From the NCBI RefSeq assembly GCF_000143085.1, contig NC_014315.1, forward strand, positions 434,001-498,000: a stretch of 64,000 nucleotides of DNA. The letters are read 5' to 3'. Origin of the DNA: Nitrosococcus watsonii C-113 (GTDB lineage Bacteria > Pseudomonadota > Gammaproteobacteria > Nitrosococcales > Nitrosococcaceae). Position numbers and translations under genes: made by a program. Under the pieces are notes generated by a model. It was not told the origin of the DNA. It searched no databases and was given only the letters and a program-made list of their open reading frames with translations. Within the stretch, counting starts at the first letter, position 1; each line of letters starts with the position of its first letter. Below are positions 39,168 to 49,276 of this stretch, one piece after another.

Positions 39168-40191
39168 ATTAGAACAACTTGCCGCTCATCTAGAGCGAGG
39201 CACACTAGCGCCTGTTTATCTGCTCTTCGGCGATGAACCGTTGCTCATCGAGGAAGGGGCTGATCTCATCCGTTCTCGGGCTCAATCCCAGGGTTTTTAT
39301 GAGCGTGAGGTCATGCATATTGAGCGCGGATTTGATTGGGCGCAACTGCAATGGGCCACCAAGGGTCTTTCTTTGTTTGCCGCCCGCCGCCTTATTGAGT
39401 TGCGCCTACCGAAAAATGCGGTTAGTGAAGCTGGGACTAAGGTATTACGCACTTATGGAGAAAACCCAAGCCCGGATACACTCTTGTTAATTATTAGCGA
39501 TAAATTGGAGCGCCGGCATCAGGTAAGTCGATGGTTCTCGGCCTTGGAGCAAACCGGGGTTGTGGTCCAGATTTTTAAAGTTGATATTTCATCCTTGTCC
39601 CGGTGGATTGAACACCGTTTGCGTAGCAGAAGCTTGTCCCTTACTCAAGAGGCCGTGGCCGTGTTGGTTGAGCGCCTGGAAGGCAATCTTCTCGCCTGCG
39701 CCCAAGAAATTGATAGACTGGCTCTGTTGTTTCCAAAAGAGACTATCGATGCCAGCAGAGTAGAAGAGATTGTCGCCGATAATGCCCGTTATGATGTTTT
39801 TCGTCTTATGGAAAGTGCATTAGCCGGCGATGTAGTCCAGATAGCGCGAATCTGGCGCGGGTTACAGGCTGAAGGAGTGGAGCCCGTTATTGTGGTAGGA
39901 GCTTTAGCCTGGGAGTTACGGCGATTAGCCCGCATGGCTAGAGCTTGTGCCCAGGGAAAGCCGGTAGATCAGACTTTGCGAGAGCAGCGGGTATGGGAGC
40001 GGCGTAAGATCATGACCAAAAAGGCATTATCCCGTCATTCGGTGCATCGCTGGCTGCTTTTCTTGCAACAGTTAGGGAAAATTGATTGTATGGTTAAGGG
40101 TGCAGTGAGGGGCCGCCCTTGGGAGGCCATTCTGCAGTTGTGTTTGGCGATTGCGGGGGCCGAGCTGTTTCCTCCCTCGTTGGAGAATTAG
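39157..40191 (+). CDS. holA: DNA polymerase III delta subunit
   Basis: The 344-residue clamp-loader delta subunit, which opens the beta clamp. It shows PVYLLFGDEPLLIEEGADLI near the N-terminus, SLFAARRLIELRLP, DTLLLIISDKLERR, WIEHRLRSRSLSLTQEAVAV and the C-terminal collar region LLFLQQLGKIDCMVKGAVRG with PWEAILQLCLAIA. It overlaps lptE by 11 bases, so translation is likely coupled. A gap of 82 bases separates it from proA. Confidence 0.94.
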   Translation: MRVKLEQLAAHLERGTLAPVYLLFGDEPLLIEEGADLIRSRAQSQGFYEREVMHIERGFDWAQLQWATKGLSLFAARRLIELRLPKNAVSEAGTKVLRTYGENPSPDTLLLIISDKLERRHQVSRWFSALEQTGVVVQIFKVDISSLSRWIEHRLRSRSLSLTQEAVAVLVERLEGNLLACAQEIDRLALLFPKETIDASRVEEIVADNARYDVFRLMESALAGDVVQIARIWRGLQAEGVEPVIVVGALAWELRRLARMARACAQGKPVDQTLREQRVWERRKIMTKKALSRHSVHRWLLFLQQLGKIDCMVKGAVRGRPWEAILQLCLAIAGAELFPPSLEN

Positions 40192-40273
40192 GCTCTGGCC
40201 AGAGGGTATGCCAAGCGCTTCCTTAAGGATATATAGAGACATATGCTTATATTAAGACGCTGTTAGAGCAAGA

Positions 40274-41530
40274 ATGGATATCAAAGATTATATGCAGAAT
40301 CTTGGCTGTCAGGCTCGTAAAGTAAGCCGAATATTGGCGCGGGCCGGCGCAGAGGAGAAAAACCAAGCCCTGGAGATGGCAGCCTCTTTTATAGAGAAAG
40401 AAAGTCAAGCTTTAGTCAAGGCTAATCATAAGGATTTGGCTACGGGGAGACACGCAGGATTGGATGAGGCTTTGCTGGATCGGCTGACGTTAACAGAGGC
40501 AAGAATTGCTGTAATGGCCGAAGGGCTGCGCCAAATTGCGTCTCTGCCCGATCCCGTGGGCGCGATTAGCGACCTTAACTACCGGCCTTCGGGTATTCAG
40601 GTAGGGAGGATGCGGGTACCCCTTGGTGTGATTGGAATTATCTATGAATCCCGTCCTAATGTGACTGCGGATGCTGCCGGTTTATGTTTAAAGGCAGGTA
40701 ATGCGGTTATTCTTCGTGGTGGTTCCGAGGCTTTTCATTCTAATCAAGCCATTGCCCGTTGCATTCATCAGGGATTAGAGCAGGCAGGATTGCCACGGGA
40801 AGCAGTGCAAGTGGTTGAAACTATCGATCGCTCGGCGGTCGGGGCGTTGATTACTCAGCAAGAGCATGTGGATGTGATTATTCCCCGGGGAGGTAAGAGT
40901 CTTATTGAGCGGATTAGCCAGGAGGCAACGATTCCTGTTATTAAGCATCTGGATGGGATCTGCCATGTCTATATTGATGACCGGGCTGATCTGGACAAGG
41001 CGGTGGCGATTGCGGTTAATGCAAAATGCCAACGTTATGGGGTCTGCAACGCCATGGAGACGTTATTGGTAGCCCGCGAGATTGCCGCTGAGATATTGCC
41101 AATGATGGGGGAACATTATCGTGGTGCTGGGGTGGAATTGCGCGGTTGCCCGGAAACCCAAGGCTTATTACCCTATATCGGGTCCGCGACTGAAGAAGAC
41201 TGGCATACTGAATATTTAGCTCCGCTCCTCTCTATCCGGATAGTGGCGGGTCTTGAGGAAGCGATTGAACATATTACCCACTATGGTTCCCACCATACCG
41301 AGACGATTGTGACCGAGGATTTTACCCGGGCGCGGCGTTTCCTTACCGAAGTGGATTCCAGCTCAGTAATGGTGAATGCTTCGACCCGCTTTGCCGATGG
41401 TTTTGAGTACGGCCTGGGCGCTGAAATTGGAATTTCTACCGATAAGCTCCATGCCCGTGGGCCAGTAGGTCTGGAGGGATTAACCTCACAGAAATGGATC
41501 GTGTTAGGGAACGGACATATCAGGGAATAA
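40274..41530 (+). CDS. proA: gamma-glutamyl phosphate reductase
   Basis: The 418-residue aldehyde-dehydrogenase-fold enzyme reduces gamma-glutamyl phosphate to the semialdehyde in proline synthesis with NADPH. Visible: [51 protein letters not shown], the catalytic Cys in [11 protein letters not shown], and the C-terminal [20 protein letters not shown] with LTSQKWIV. Length is standard. No proB is in the window. It is followed after 6 bases by nadD. Confidence 0.98.
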   Translation: MDIKDYMQNLGCQARKVSRILARAGAEEKNQALEMAASFIEKESQALVKANHKDLATGRHAGLDEALLDRLTLTEARIAVMAEGLRQIASLPDPVGAISDLNYRPSGIQVGRMRVPLGVIGIIYESRPNVTADAAGLCLKAGNAVILRGGSEAFHSNQAIARCIHQGLEQAGLPREAVQVVETIDRSAVGALITQQEHVDVIIPRGGKSLIERISQEATIPVIKHLDGICHVYIDDRADLDKAVAIAVNAKCQRYGVCNAMETLLVAREIAAEILPMMGEHYRGAGVELRGCPETQGLLPYIGSATEEDWHTEYLAPLLSIRIVAGLEEAIEHITHYGSHHTETIVTEDFTRARRFLTEVDSSSVMVNASTRFADGFEYGLGAEIGISTDKLHARGPVGLEGLTSQKWIVLGNGHIRE

Positions 41531-41536
41531 GATTTT

Positions 41537-42238
41537 TTGACTTTGCATTCACAAGTGTTGGCTGCCCAATCTAATTGTTCTGCGGCTCCCATAGGAATTT
41601 TCGGCGGTACTTTCGACCCAGTCCATTTTGGTCATTTGCGTCCTGCGTTGGATCTGCTTGAGCGGCTTTCCCTAGCGGAGATACGATTCATTCCTTGCCG
41701 GCATCCTCCTCACCGCCAATGGCCAGTAGCTAGTTCAGAGCAACGTTTAACGATGTTACGGCTTGCCATCGCTGGAGAATCCCGGTTTAGGGTCGATGAG
41801 CGGGAGTTGGCCCGGGCTGGCCCTTCCTATATGGTTGATACGCTGGCTTCACTACGTGCAGAGCAGGGAAACGTGCCCTTATGTTTGATAATGGGGACCG
41901 ATGCTTTTCAGAGTCTCCCTAAATGGCACCGGTGGACGGAGCTTATGGAATTGGCTCATTTGCTGGTGATGAGGCGCCCAGGTGAACCGCTTCCTCGGGA
42001 GAGTGAGCTAGGAGATTTTTTTGAGGCGCGGCGTATCCACGATCCAGTCCAATTGGCGCAACAGCCCATGGGTTTTATTTTGCCTTTGGAAGTCACCCCC
42101 TTGGGGATATCCGCTACGCGAATCCGGACTTTGATTGAAGCCGGAGGGAGTGCCCGCTACCTTCTGCCTAATGTTGTTTGGGACTATATTCAAAAGGAAT
42201 GTTTATATCTCCCTTCTCTTTCTACGCCGGAGAAATAA
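41537..42238 (+). CDS. nadD: nicotinate-nucleotide adenylyltransferase
   Basis: The nucleotidyltransferase makes deamido-NAD from nicotinate mononucleotide and ATP. Its (T/H)xGH-type motif lies in GIFGGTFDPVHFGHLRPALD, with RFIPCRHPPHR, LIMGTDAFQSLPKWHRW and the ISATRIRTLI signature near the C-terminus. No ATG precedes the motif in frame: the start is TTG 41537 or an internal GTG. The stop and the rsfS ATG overlap by one base (TAATG). Confidence 0.95.
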   Translation: MTLHSQVLAAQSNCSAAPIGIFGGTFDPVHFGHLRPALDLLERLSLAEIRFIPCRHPPHRQWPVASSEQRLTMLRLAIAGESRFRVDERELARAGPSYMVDTLASLRAEQGNVPLCLIMGTDAFQSLPKWHRWTELMELAHLLVMRRPGEPLPRESELGDFFEARRIHDPVQLAQQPMGFILPLEVTPLGISATRIRTLIEAGGSARYLLPNVVWDYIQKECLYLPSLSTPEK

Positions 42239-42585
42239 TGTCAACTGTGGAACTTAAAGAATGCGTGGTAAGCGCCCTAGAAGCGTTAAAGGGGCATGAT
42301 ATCCAAGTTTTAGATGTGCGGGAACTTACTACCGTAGCGGATTACATGGTGATTGCTAGCGGGGCCTCTAATCGCCAAGTCAAGGCTTTAGCTAATGAAG
42401 TTATCGAAAGATGCAAAGCAGCAGGGCATCGAACTCTAGGCGTGGAAGGCGAGTCCTATGGAGAATGGGTATTGGTGGATATGGGAGATGTGGTTGCCCA
42501 TATTATGCTACCTCAAGTACGCGCTTTTTATAATTTGGAGAAGCTTTGGAATATTTCTTCCGCTCAGGGAACTCAAGAGCGGTAG
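42238..42585 (+). CDS. rsfS: ribosomal silencing factor RsfS
   Basis: The 115-residue protein binds L14 and keeps ribosomal subunits apart during starvation. It shows IQVLDVRELTTVADYMVIAS, GASNRQVKALANEV, VEGESYGEWVLVDMGDVVAH and MLPQVRAFYNLEKLW, the whole family pattern. The ATG overlaps the nadD stop by one base and rlmH starts 6 bases downstream, giving the common nadD-rsfS-rlmH order. Confidence 0.97.
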   Translation: MSTVELKECVVSALEALKGHDIQVLDVRELTTVADYMVIASGASNRQVKALANEVIERCKAAGHRTLGVEGESYGEWVLVDMGDVVAHIMLPQVRAFYNLEKLWNISSAQGTQER

Positions 42586-42591
42586 GTAAAA

Positions 42592-43065
42592 ATGAATATC
42601 TACGTTATCGCTGTGGGGCAGCGTTTGCCCCGCTGGATTGGAGAAGGTTATCAGGAGTATGCGCGACGCCTACCGCAGCAGTGCTCCCTTCAGTTGGTGG
42701 AAATTGCCCCTGCCCGGCGCGGTAAAAGTGGGCACTATACTCAGTGGCAGCAAGATGAGGGCCGCCGTTTGTTAGCCGCTGTTCCGCCTAACAGCACAGT
42801 GCTTGCTTGCGATGAACGTGGCCAATCCTGGAGTACCGAAGAAGTAGCCAGGCGCTTACAAATATGGATGAATGAAGGCCAGGATGTGGTGTTATTAATT
42901 GGTGGGCCAGATGGGTTGGCTCCCCTTTGCCTAGAACGGGCTGCAGGGTTATGGTCCTTATCTTCTCTTACCCTGCCCCATGGGTTGGTGCGTGTGATTT
43001 TGGCAGAACAAATTTATCGGGCTTTCAGCTTACTTAACCATCACCCTTACCACCGGGCTAGCTGA
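42592..43065 (+). CDS. rlmH: 23S rRNA pseudouridine-1915 N3-methyltransferase
   Basis: The 157-residue SPOUT methyltransferase acts on pseudouridine 1915 of assembled ribosomes. Seen: the N-terminal MNIYVIAVGQRLPRWIGEGY, EIAPARRG, the trefoil-knot VVLLIGGPDGL and SLSSLTLPHGLVRVILAEQ, and the C-terminal NHHPYHR that forms the catalytic tail. Length is exactly typical. It is the last gene before a 123-base gap ahead of maf. Confidence 0.98.
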   Translation: MNIYVIAVGQRLPRWIGEGYQEYARRLPQQCSLQLVEIAPARRGKSGHYTQWQQDEGRRLLAAVPPNSTVLACDERGQSWSTEEVARRLQIWMNEGQDVVLLIGGPDGLAPLCLERAAGLWSLSSLTLPHGLVRVILAEQIYRAFSLLNHHPYHRAS

Positions 43066-43092
43066 TCCTGGTATTTGCTCAGCGTGAGTTTT

Positions 43093-43129
43093 CCCCTAAT
43101 TTAAAGGGGCTAATATCCTTATAATTAAG
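43093..43129. other. paired short hairpins between rlmH and maf
   Basis: CCCCT (43093-43097) and AGGGG (43105-43109) can pair around a 7-base loop, and the next bases CTAATATCCTTA/TTAAGGATTAG form a second hairpin to about 43133. Together they may separate the upstream run from maf-rng. No clear T-run follows either, so termination is uncertain. Confidence 0.3.
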
Positions 43130-43188
43130 GATTAGGCCCGGTTAGCGCCTCTATTTAGACAGGCACATTTGAAAGGAATTTAAAAATC

Positions 43189-43785
43189 GTGCGCGGCCTA
43201 TTTCCCCCTATTGCACTTGCCTCTACTTCGCCACGCCGTCAAGCGCTATTAACCCAGATTGGGGTTGAGTTTAGGCGCCTTGATATTAAGGTAGACGAGA
43301 GGCTTCGGCCTGCGGAACGGCCCACTAGCTATGTGCATCGTTTGGCGTTGGCTAAAGCCAGAGCAGGCTGGGGGCAACAGCCGCCCCGAGGACGGTTGCC
43401 CGTTCTGGGTGCCGATACGGCAGTAGTGGTAGAAAATGAAATTCTGGGTAAACCTGTAGATCGTGCCCAGGCGGGGGTTATGCTAGCGCGGCTCTCGGGC
43501 CGTAGTCATCAGGTGCTGACGGCTGTAGCCTTAACCGATGGCTATAAGGCGCAAGAGCGGTTAAGTGTTAGTACCGTAACTTTCAAACGGCTTACAAAGG
43601 ACGAATACGAGGCTTATCTTGCTTCTGGTGAAGGGCTCGATAAGGCCGGAGCCTATGCCATACAAGGCTGGGCGGCGCTGTTTATCTCTCGCCTTGAAGG
43701 CAGTTATTCTGGAGTCATGGGCCTGCCTCTGTACGAGACGGGAGAACTGCTGGGGAATCTTCAACAAAGGAAAAATAGACCATGA
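43189..43785 (+). CDS. maf: Maf-family nucleoside triphosphate pyrophosphatase
   Basis: The 198-residue protein has the Maf pattern: [19 protein letters not shown] at the N-terminus, [40 protein letters not shown] and [13 protein letters not shown] with [14 protein letters not shown]. These enzymes hydrolyse dTTP/UTP or modified nucleotides to the monophosphate. The start is GTG 43189 with AAAGGA upstream. The stop overlaps the rng ATG by 4 bases, the usual maf-rng pairing. Confidence 0.94.
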   Translation: MRGLFPPIALASTSPRRQALLTQIGVEFRRLDIKVDERLRPAERPTSYVHRLALAKARAGWGQQPPRGRLPVLGADTAVVVENEILGKPVDRAQAGVMLARLSGRSHQVLTAVALTDGYKAQERLSVSTVTFKRLTKDEYEAYLASGEGLDKAGAYAIQGWAALFISRLEGSYSGVMGLPLYETGELLGNLQQRKNRP

Positions 43786-45254
43786 GTGAGGAGATCCTCA
43801 TCAATGTGACACCCAGTGAGACCCGAGTCGCCGTCGTTGAAAATGGCGTGGTGCAGGAGCTGTATATTGAGCGGAGTAGCCGCCGGGGGTGGGTGGGTAA
43901 TATCTATAAAGGACAGGTAAACCGGATTTTGCCCGGTATGCAAGCAGCCTTTGTGAATATTGGCTTAGAGCGGGCTGCCTTTCTCCATGCTTCCGATATT
44001 AGGTTGCCGCCGGGCCAGATGGGAGATTTGGAAAGCGAGGCAGGGGTTCCGTCTATCACTTCGCTGCTCTCGGAGGGGCAGGAGGTGTTGGTGCAAGTCA
44101 TTAAAGATCCCATTGGGACCAAGGGGGCGCGCTTGACCACCCAAATTTCCATTGCCTCCCGTTATTTGGTTTATATGCCAGAGATGTCAGGCATCGGGGT
44201 TTCGTTGAAAATAGAAGACCCGGAGGAGCGCCAGCGGCTTAAAAATTTACTGGCATCAGTATTGCTCGAAGATGACCGTGGGGGATATATCATTCGCACG
44301 GTAGCGGAAGGCGCTGTTGAAGAAGATCTGTGCACTGACATGGAGTTTCTCCATAAGCTCTGGCGAACTATTAAAGAGCGCAGTCAAACCGTTAAAGCCG
44401 GTAGTGTCGTTCACAAAGATCTCTCTTTGGTGATGCGGACGATGCGGGATTTCGTGCATGAGCGGGTAGAGCGGGTTCGCATTGATTCCCGCGAAACCTA
44501 TCACAAATTAGTTGATTTTGCCGAGCGTTTTATCCCTGATCTTTTGACCACCTTGGAATGTTATCAAGGAGAGCGGCCGATTTTTGACCTCTACGGTATT
44601 GAGGATGAAATTCAAAAATCCCTGGGCCGTAAAGTGCAGCTCAAATCCGGAGGGTATCTGATTATTGATCAAACAGAGGCGATGGCTACCATTGACATTA
44701 ATACGGGTGCGTTTGTGGGCCATCGCAATCTGGAAGAGACTATTTTCAAAACAAACTTGGAGGCGGCGCAGGCTATTTGTAGACAGCTAAGATTGCGTAA
44801 CCTCGGGGGCATTATCATCATCGATTTTATCGATATGGAGGAGGAGGATCACAAACGCCAGGTATTGCGGGCCTTAGAAAAGGGGTTGGAGAAAGACCAT
44901 GCCAAGACTCACATTAGTGAGGTCTCTTCTCTAGGGCTGGTAGAAATGACTCGCAAGCGCACCCGCGAGAGTTTGGAACAAATTCTCTGTGAACCTTGCC
45001 CTACCTGTAACGGTCGAGCAACCGTCAAAACGGTAGAAACCGTATGCTATGAAATTCTACGCGAGATTTTACGGGAGGCTCGTCAATTCGAGGCAAGTCA
45101 GTACTTGGTGATTGCAGCGCAAGAAGTGGTGGATCGCTTGATGGATGAAGAATCTGCCAGTGTTGCCGAGTTAGAGTCCTTTATTGGCAAGCCTCTGAAA
45201 TTCCAGACGGAATTGCTTTATATGCGCGAGCAATTCGACGTCGTGATGATGTAA
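43782..45254 (+). CDS. rng: ribonuclease G
   Basis: The 490-residue endonuclease processes 16S rRNA 5-prime ends and decays mRNA. An S1-type RNA-binding domain lies at about residues 38-125 ([29 protein letters not shown]). The catalytic core contains [20 protein letters not shown] and [15 protein letters not shown] with the metal-binding Asp, and a zinc link in [11 protein letters not shown]. It lacks the long C-terminal degradosome scaffold of RNase E, so rng is the right name. yhdP follows after 14-23 bases. Confidence 0.97.
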   Translation: MSEEILINVTPSETRVAVVENGVVQELYIERSSRRGWVGNIYKGQVNRILPGMQAAFVNIGLERAAFLHASDIRLPPGQMGDLESEAGVPSITSLLSEGQEVLVQVIKDPIGTKGARLTTQISIASRYLVYMPEMSGIGVSLKIEDPEERQRLKNLLASVLLEDDRGGYIIRTVAEGAVEEDLCTDMEFLHKLWRTIKERSQTVKAGSVVHKDLSLVMRTMRDFVHERVERVRIDSRETYHKLVDFAERFIPDLLTTLECYQGERPIFDLYGIEDEIQKSLGRKVQLKSGGYLIIDQTEAMATIDINTGAFVGHRNLEETIFKTNLEAAQAICRQLRLRNLGGIIIIDFIDMEEEDHKRQVLRALEKGLEKDHAKTHISEVSSLGLVEMTRKRTRESLEQILCEPCPTCNGRATVKTVETVCYEILREILREARQFEASQYLVIAAQEVVDRLMDEESASVAELESFIGKPLKFQTELLYMREQFDVVMM

Positions 45255-45277
45255 CGGGCTGCATAAGGTTGGTGTTT

Positions 45278-48200
45278 ATGGCCTTTCTTCGTCTTCTTCC
45301 TCGCTATTTTTATCTGTCCTTGGGGATATTGGTGTGCTGCATTGTGCTCGCTTTTGGGGCTTTGTGGGCTCTATGGACAGTGGTGGAGGATGAGCCGGCT
45401 ACTATTTCCCGTTGGCTTAGCACGGCTCTTGGTCGGGAAGTGCACGTTAGCGAGATAGGGTTAAGCTGGCGAGGGGGAGAACCTAGATTACACTTGACGG
45501 GGGTACGAATTATAGACCCCCAAACCGAGCGGCCGTTGCTGAATGTTAGGGAAATTTACCTCGACGCAGCGCCTTCTCGTACTTCTGTGGAAGAAGAGTG
45601 GATACTGCGGCATCTAACGATTATTGGTGGAGAGCTAACGGTTGAGCGGAAACCAGCAGGCTGTATTCGCGTTTATGGTTTGCAAGACCTTGAATCCCCT
45701 TGTCCCCATCCGCCCCGTTTGCCAGCGTGGGTGCTTAATCTCACCCAGTTGACGCTAGTAGATATGGCAATCCGTTGGCTTGATCCTGTTTTGGAAAGGA
45801 AGCCCCTGGAGTTACAGGTGAGGGAATTACAGCTAAGAAATGAGGAAGATCGTCATTGGGTTGAGGGGAGGGCAACCTTAGCAGAAAAATTTGGCAGCGA
45901 GATTGTTGTCAAAGCGAAATTTACCGGTGGGGGAATTCGAGATCCAAAGAGTCAGGGAATTCTCTATTTAAAAGGGGAAGGCTTGCAATTAGCTTCTTGG
46001 CAAGCTTTTGACTTTCTTGCAGGACTGTATTTCACTCATGGCAAGGGCGATTTAGAATTAGGTCTGCGTTGGGAAAAAGCCGTTTTGCATCAGGTTCTAG
46101 CCAAGTTTGATTGGGAGAACCTGAAAATTACCGGTAATACCCAAACGACGGAGGTCCCTAGCTTAATCTCTTTCCAACGATTAGCCGGCACTGCCTATTA
46201 TCATCCATTGGCGCAGGGATGGTCTCTGAAGATACCGCGGTTGGTGGTGATCCGAGATGGGAGGGCATGGCCAGCCACCACGGCGCTACAAGTGAAAATG
46301 GAAAGAGAACCGGTCCCTGAACTACAAGGTCAGTTGACATTTCTTCAGTTACAGGATGTTGTCCCTCTCTTACAACTTAGCGATCAGTTAGATCCTCAAT
46401 TACGTCTCTTTCTCGCAAAAATGCAACCGACAGGGGAGTTGCGAAATATCAGGGCAGTTTTACCGCTTGAGGAGGAAGAAGCAAAGAATTGGAAATTTTC
46501 TGCTACCGGGGCGCGATTTGGAACCCAACCTTGGCGGCACCGGCCAGGTTGTCAAGGTTTATCCTTCGAATTACAGTTAATGAATAGGGGCGGACAGCTG
46601 TGGCTCAACAGCCATAATGCCCAGATTTTAAGCAGCTATTTAGAGAAGCCGGTCGCTGTGGATGTACTTGGAGGGAAGCTTTCCTGGGCGCGGAAAGGGA
46701 AGGATTGGCAGGTTCGCGCTGACGGTATTAAATTACAGAACCAGGATCTAGCTTTGACGGGCGGGTTGCGGCTCAAAGCTTTGTCTAAGGCAGATACCCC
46801 CCAGCTAGATTTATCTTTAATGCTTACAAAAATAGATCTTGCCACCTTACCTCAGTATCTTCCTTTGCGTGTTATGAAACCCGGCCTAGTACGGTGGTTG
46901 AAGCAAGCCTTTCCCCAGGGAGGGGCAGCAGAAGGCAGTCTCGTTTTTCAGGGGCCTTGGAGTCATTTTCCCTCCTCCCGGGATGGAAGCCAGTTTACCG
47001 TGGAGCTGGATATTCGTGGAGCTGTGCTGAATTACGCTCGAGGATGGCCAGTACTGGAGCGGGTTGCTGGCCATCTTCATAGTGATGGCGGGCAGATGGC
47101 TGTCCAGGTGACCGAAGGCCAGATGTTTAATGCCCAAGTAACGGAAGCGACGATTCAAATGAGCGATCTTGGCGCTGCGGTAGTTCCACTAACCATGACC
47201 GGCCGCGCTCAAGGAGGGGCAGAAGATGCCTGGCGTTTTGTTCAGCAAAGTCCCCTGCGGAAAAAATATGGAGAGTTTTTGGAAGGAATAAAAGTTAGCG
47301 GTGATACGGACCTGAAGCTGAAGCTGACGATGCCTCTGAGACATAAGAGAAAGCAGCCGAAGGTGGAGGGAGAATTAATTTTTACCCATGCCTATTTACG
47401 CCAACAGAACGATCCCTTCTTAGAATTTACCGCTATTAAAGGTAGCTTACACTTTACCCCGGCGGGGCTTAAATCGGAAAATTTAGTGGCCCGGCTGTTA
47501 GAGCAGCCTGTAAAAGCCGAACTTCGCAGTTTACCCCATTCACAGGGAGGAGTGGAGGTTCAGCTAAGTCTCAAGGGCCACTTGGAGGCGCGGCAGCTTG
47601 CGGAAAAATGGTTCCCTTCCCTGTCAACCTGGACCCAGGGTGCCGCCGATTTTATCGCCGATGTTACCTTTAAAAAAGCTAGGCCAGATGAAGATAAGGT
47701 CACGATAGCTCGCGTTAACTCCGATCTGAAGGGAATTAAAGTGGCTTTACCGCCGCCGCTAGCAAAGCCAGCCGACCAGAGGCGGAAGCTGTTGTGGGAA
47801 TTTCGTGGTGCCGATAGAGATAAAAGACAAGTGACCCTTGTCTATGGAGATCGGTTACAGGGGATATTTGAGATGACGGGAGGGGAGAAGTCATCTCGTT
47901 TGCTAAGAGGGGAAGTACGCGTTGGAAATAATGGTCATCCACCCGTACTGTCTAGACCAGGAGTTCGGCTTGTGGGCACCCTGCCTAAACTCTCGATAGG
48001 TGCCTGGTGGGAAACGCTTAAAAGGACTCGCCAGGGTGCTTCTAGCCAACTAATGCAACTCAATCATATTGCCTTGCAAATTGAGCAAATGGAATTATTT
48101 GGGGGGTATTTTGAGGATGTTATGATAGAGGCAAACCGGACGCTTTCCCGCTGGCAAGCCCAAGTGACGGGGCCTTCTTTGAAAGGGTCGATAAAGATAC

Positions 48201-49147
48201 CTGGAGAGGGGTCGAAGGAACCCCTGGCGATTGACCTAGAACATTTGTATTTGCACTCGATAGCCTCTGGTAGCAGCTTTTCATCGGTTAATCCTCAAAC
48301 ATGGCCCGCATTAGATTTAATATGCCGTCAGTGCCGCTACCATTATTATGATTTGGGCGTTGTTAAGGCATACGCTAGTCCCTATGCTGAGGGTTTCCGC
48401 CTAGAAGAGTTGGAAATTGTATCGCCGACTCTGCAGCTTAAAGCCAGCGGAGATTGGACGATACATGGGGAAACCCAATGGTCTTATTTGGATATCAAGG
48501 CTTATAGCCCGAAGCTAAGTCAATTACTGGCCGATGCGGGTTACCAGGCTAATATAGTTGGTGGAGAGACAGAGATAGAGATCATCGCTGGCTGGCCTGG
48601 GCCGCCCACTTTATTTTCCTTAGAACGGCTAGAGGGTAGTATGCGGCTAACCATGGATAAAGGCCGTCTATTAGATGTGGAACCTGGGGCAGGGCGGCTG
48701 TTTGGACTACTCAGCATTACAACGCTTCCGCGGCGGCTGGCACTAGATTTCAGTGATATTTTTGGTAAGGGCTTTACATTTGATCGCATTAAAGGCACTT
48801 TCTCCATCCGCGAAGGGAATGCTTATTCCAAGAATTTGATTATAAAGGGCCCTACCGCTCGAATCCAAGCTAGCGGAAGGATTGGTTTTGCAACGCAAGA
48901 TTATGACCAGATCATAGCGGTAACCCCTCAGGTATCTTCAAGCTTGCCTTTAGCCGGAGCGATGGCGGGTGGGCCGGTGGGTTTGGGTGTCGGTACTGCT
49001 ATTATGTTAGCGAATGAATTAGCGGGTAAAATATTCAATACCGGGATGGGGCGGCTGCTAACTTATTATTACTCGGTTTCTGGACCCTGGAAAAAACCAG
49101 TCGTAACCCGTACAAAGCACATTTTCTCCTTTAAAGAACGCGAGTAA
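45278..49147 (+). CDS. yhdP: YhdP-family AsmA-like phospholipid transport protein
   Basis: A 1289-residue protein with one N-terminal membrane helix (LSLGILVCCIVLAFGALWAL) and a very long periplasmic region of repeated beta strands, expected to form a lipid-carrying groove (AsmA/VPS13-like) from inner to outer membrane. The family start WLSTALGREVHVSEIGLSWR and the C-terminal DUF3971/AsmA part with GRLLDVEPGAGRLFGLLSIT are clear. It follows rng, as in E. coli. ATG 45278 is preferred over the TTG/GTG just upstream. The E. coli next gene tldD is absent here. Confidence 0.93.
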   Translation: MAFLRLLPRYFYLSLGILVCCIVLAFGALWALWTVVEDEPATISRWLSTALGREVHVSEIGLSWRGGEPRLHLTGVRIIDPQTERPLLNVREIYLDAAPSRTSVEEEWILRHLTIIGGELTVERKPAGCIRVYGLQDLESPCPHPPRLPAWVLNLTQLTLVDMAIRWLDPVLERKPLELQVRELQLRNEEDRHWVEGRATLAEKFGSEIVVKAKFTGGGIRDPKSQGILYLKGEGLQLASWQAFDFLAGLYFTHGKGDLELGLRWEKAVLHQVLAKFDWENLKITGNTQTTEVPSLISFQRLAGTAYYHPLAQGWSLKIPRLVVIRDGRAWPATTALQVKMEREPVPELQGQLTFLQLQDVVPLLQLSDQLDPQLRLFLAKMQPTGELRNIRAVLPLEEEEAKNWKFSATGARFGTQPWRHRPGCQGLSFELQLMNRGGQLWLNSHNAQILSSYLEKPVAVDVLGGKLSWARKGKDWQVRADGIKLQNQDLALTGGLRLKALSKADTPQLDLSLMLTKIDLATLPQYLPLRVMKPGLVRWLKQAFPQGGAAEGSLVFQGPWSHFPSSRDGSQFTVELDIRGAVLNYARGWPVLERVAGHLHSDGGQMAVQVTEGQMFNAQVTEATIQMSDLGAAVVPLTMTGRAQGGAEDAWRFVQQSPLRKKYGEFLEGIKVSGDTDLKLKLTMPLRHKRKQPKVEGELIFTHAYLRQQNDPFLEFTAIKGSLHFTPAGLKSENLVARLLEQPVKAELRSLPHSQGGVEVQLSLKGHLEARQLAEKWFPSLSTWTQGAADFIADVTFKKARPDEDKVTIARVNSDLKGIKVALPPPLAKPADQRRKLLWEFRGADRDKRQVTLVYGDRLQGIFEMTGGEKSSRLLRGEVRVGNNGHPPVLSRPGVRLVGTLPKLSIGAWWETLKRTRQGASSQLMQLNHIALQIEQMELFGGYFEDVMIEANRTLSRWQAQVTGPSLKGSIKIPGEGSKEPLAIDLEHLYLHSIASGSSFSSVNPQTWPALDLICRQCRYHYYDLGVVKAYASPYAEGFRLEELEIVSPTLQLKASGDWTIHGETQWSYLDIKAYSPKLSQLLADAGYQANIVGGETEIEIIAGWPGPPTLFSLERLEGSMRLTMDKGRLLDVEPGAGRLFGLLSITTLPRRLALDFSDIFGKGFTFDRIKGTFSIREGNAYSKNLIIKGPTARIQASGRIGFATQDYDQIIAVTPQVSSSLPLAGAMAGGPVGLGVGTAIMLANELAGKIFNTGMGRLLTYYYSVSGPWKKPVVTRTKHIFSFKERE

Positions 49148-49276
49148 TAATGCATCAAATAAGGCTGTGAAAGCATTTAAAATCAATTGGGATGGGAACC
49201 CCAGGAAGCGGTGCTTATCCCATGTTGATATATATTTTATCTGTATCCGATAAACATAGAAAATAGGAGAGCATCT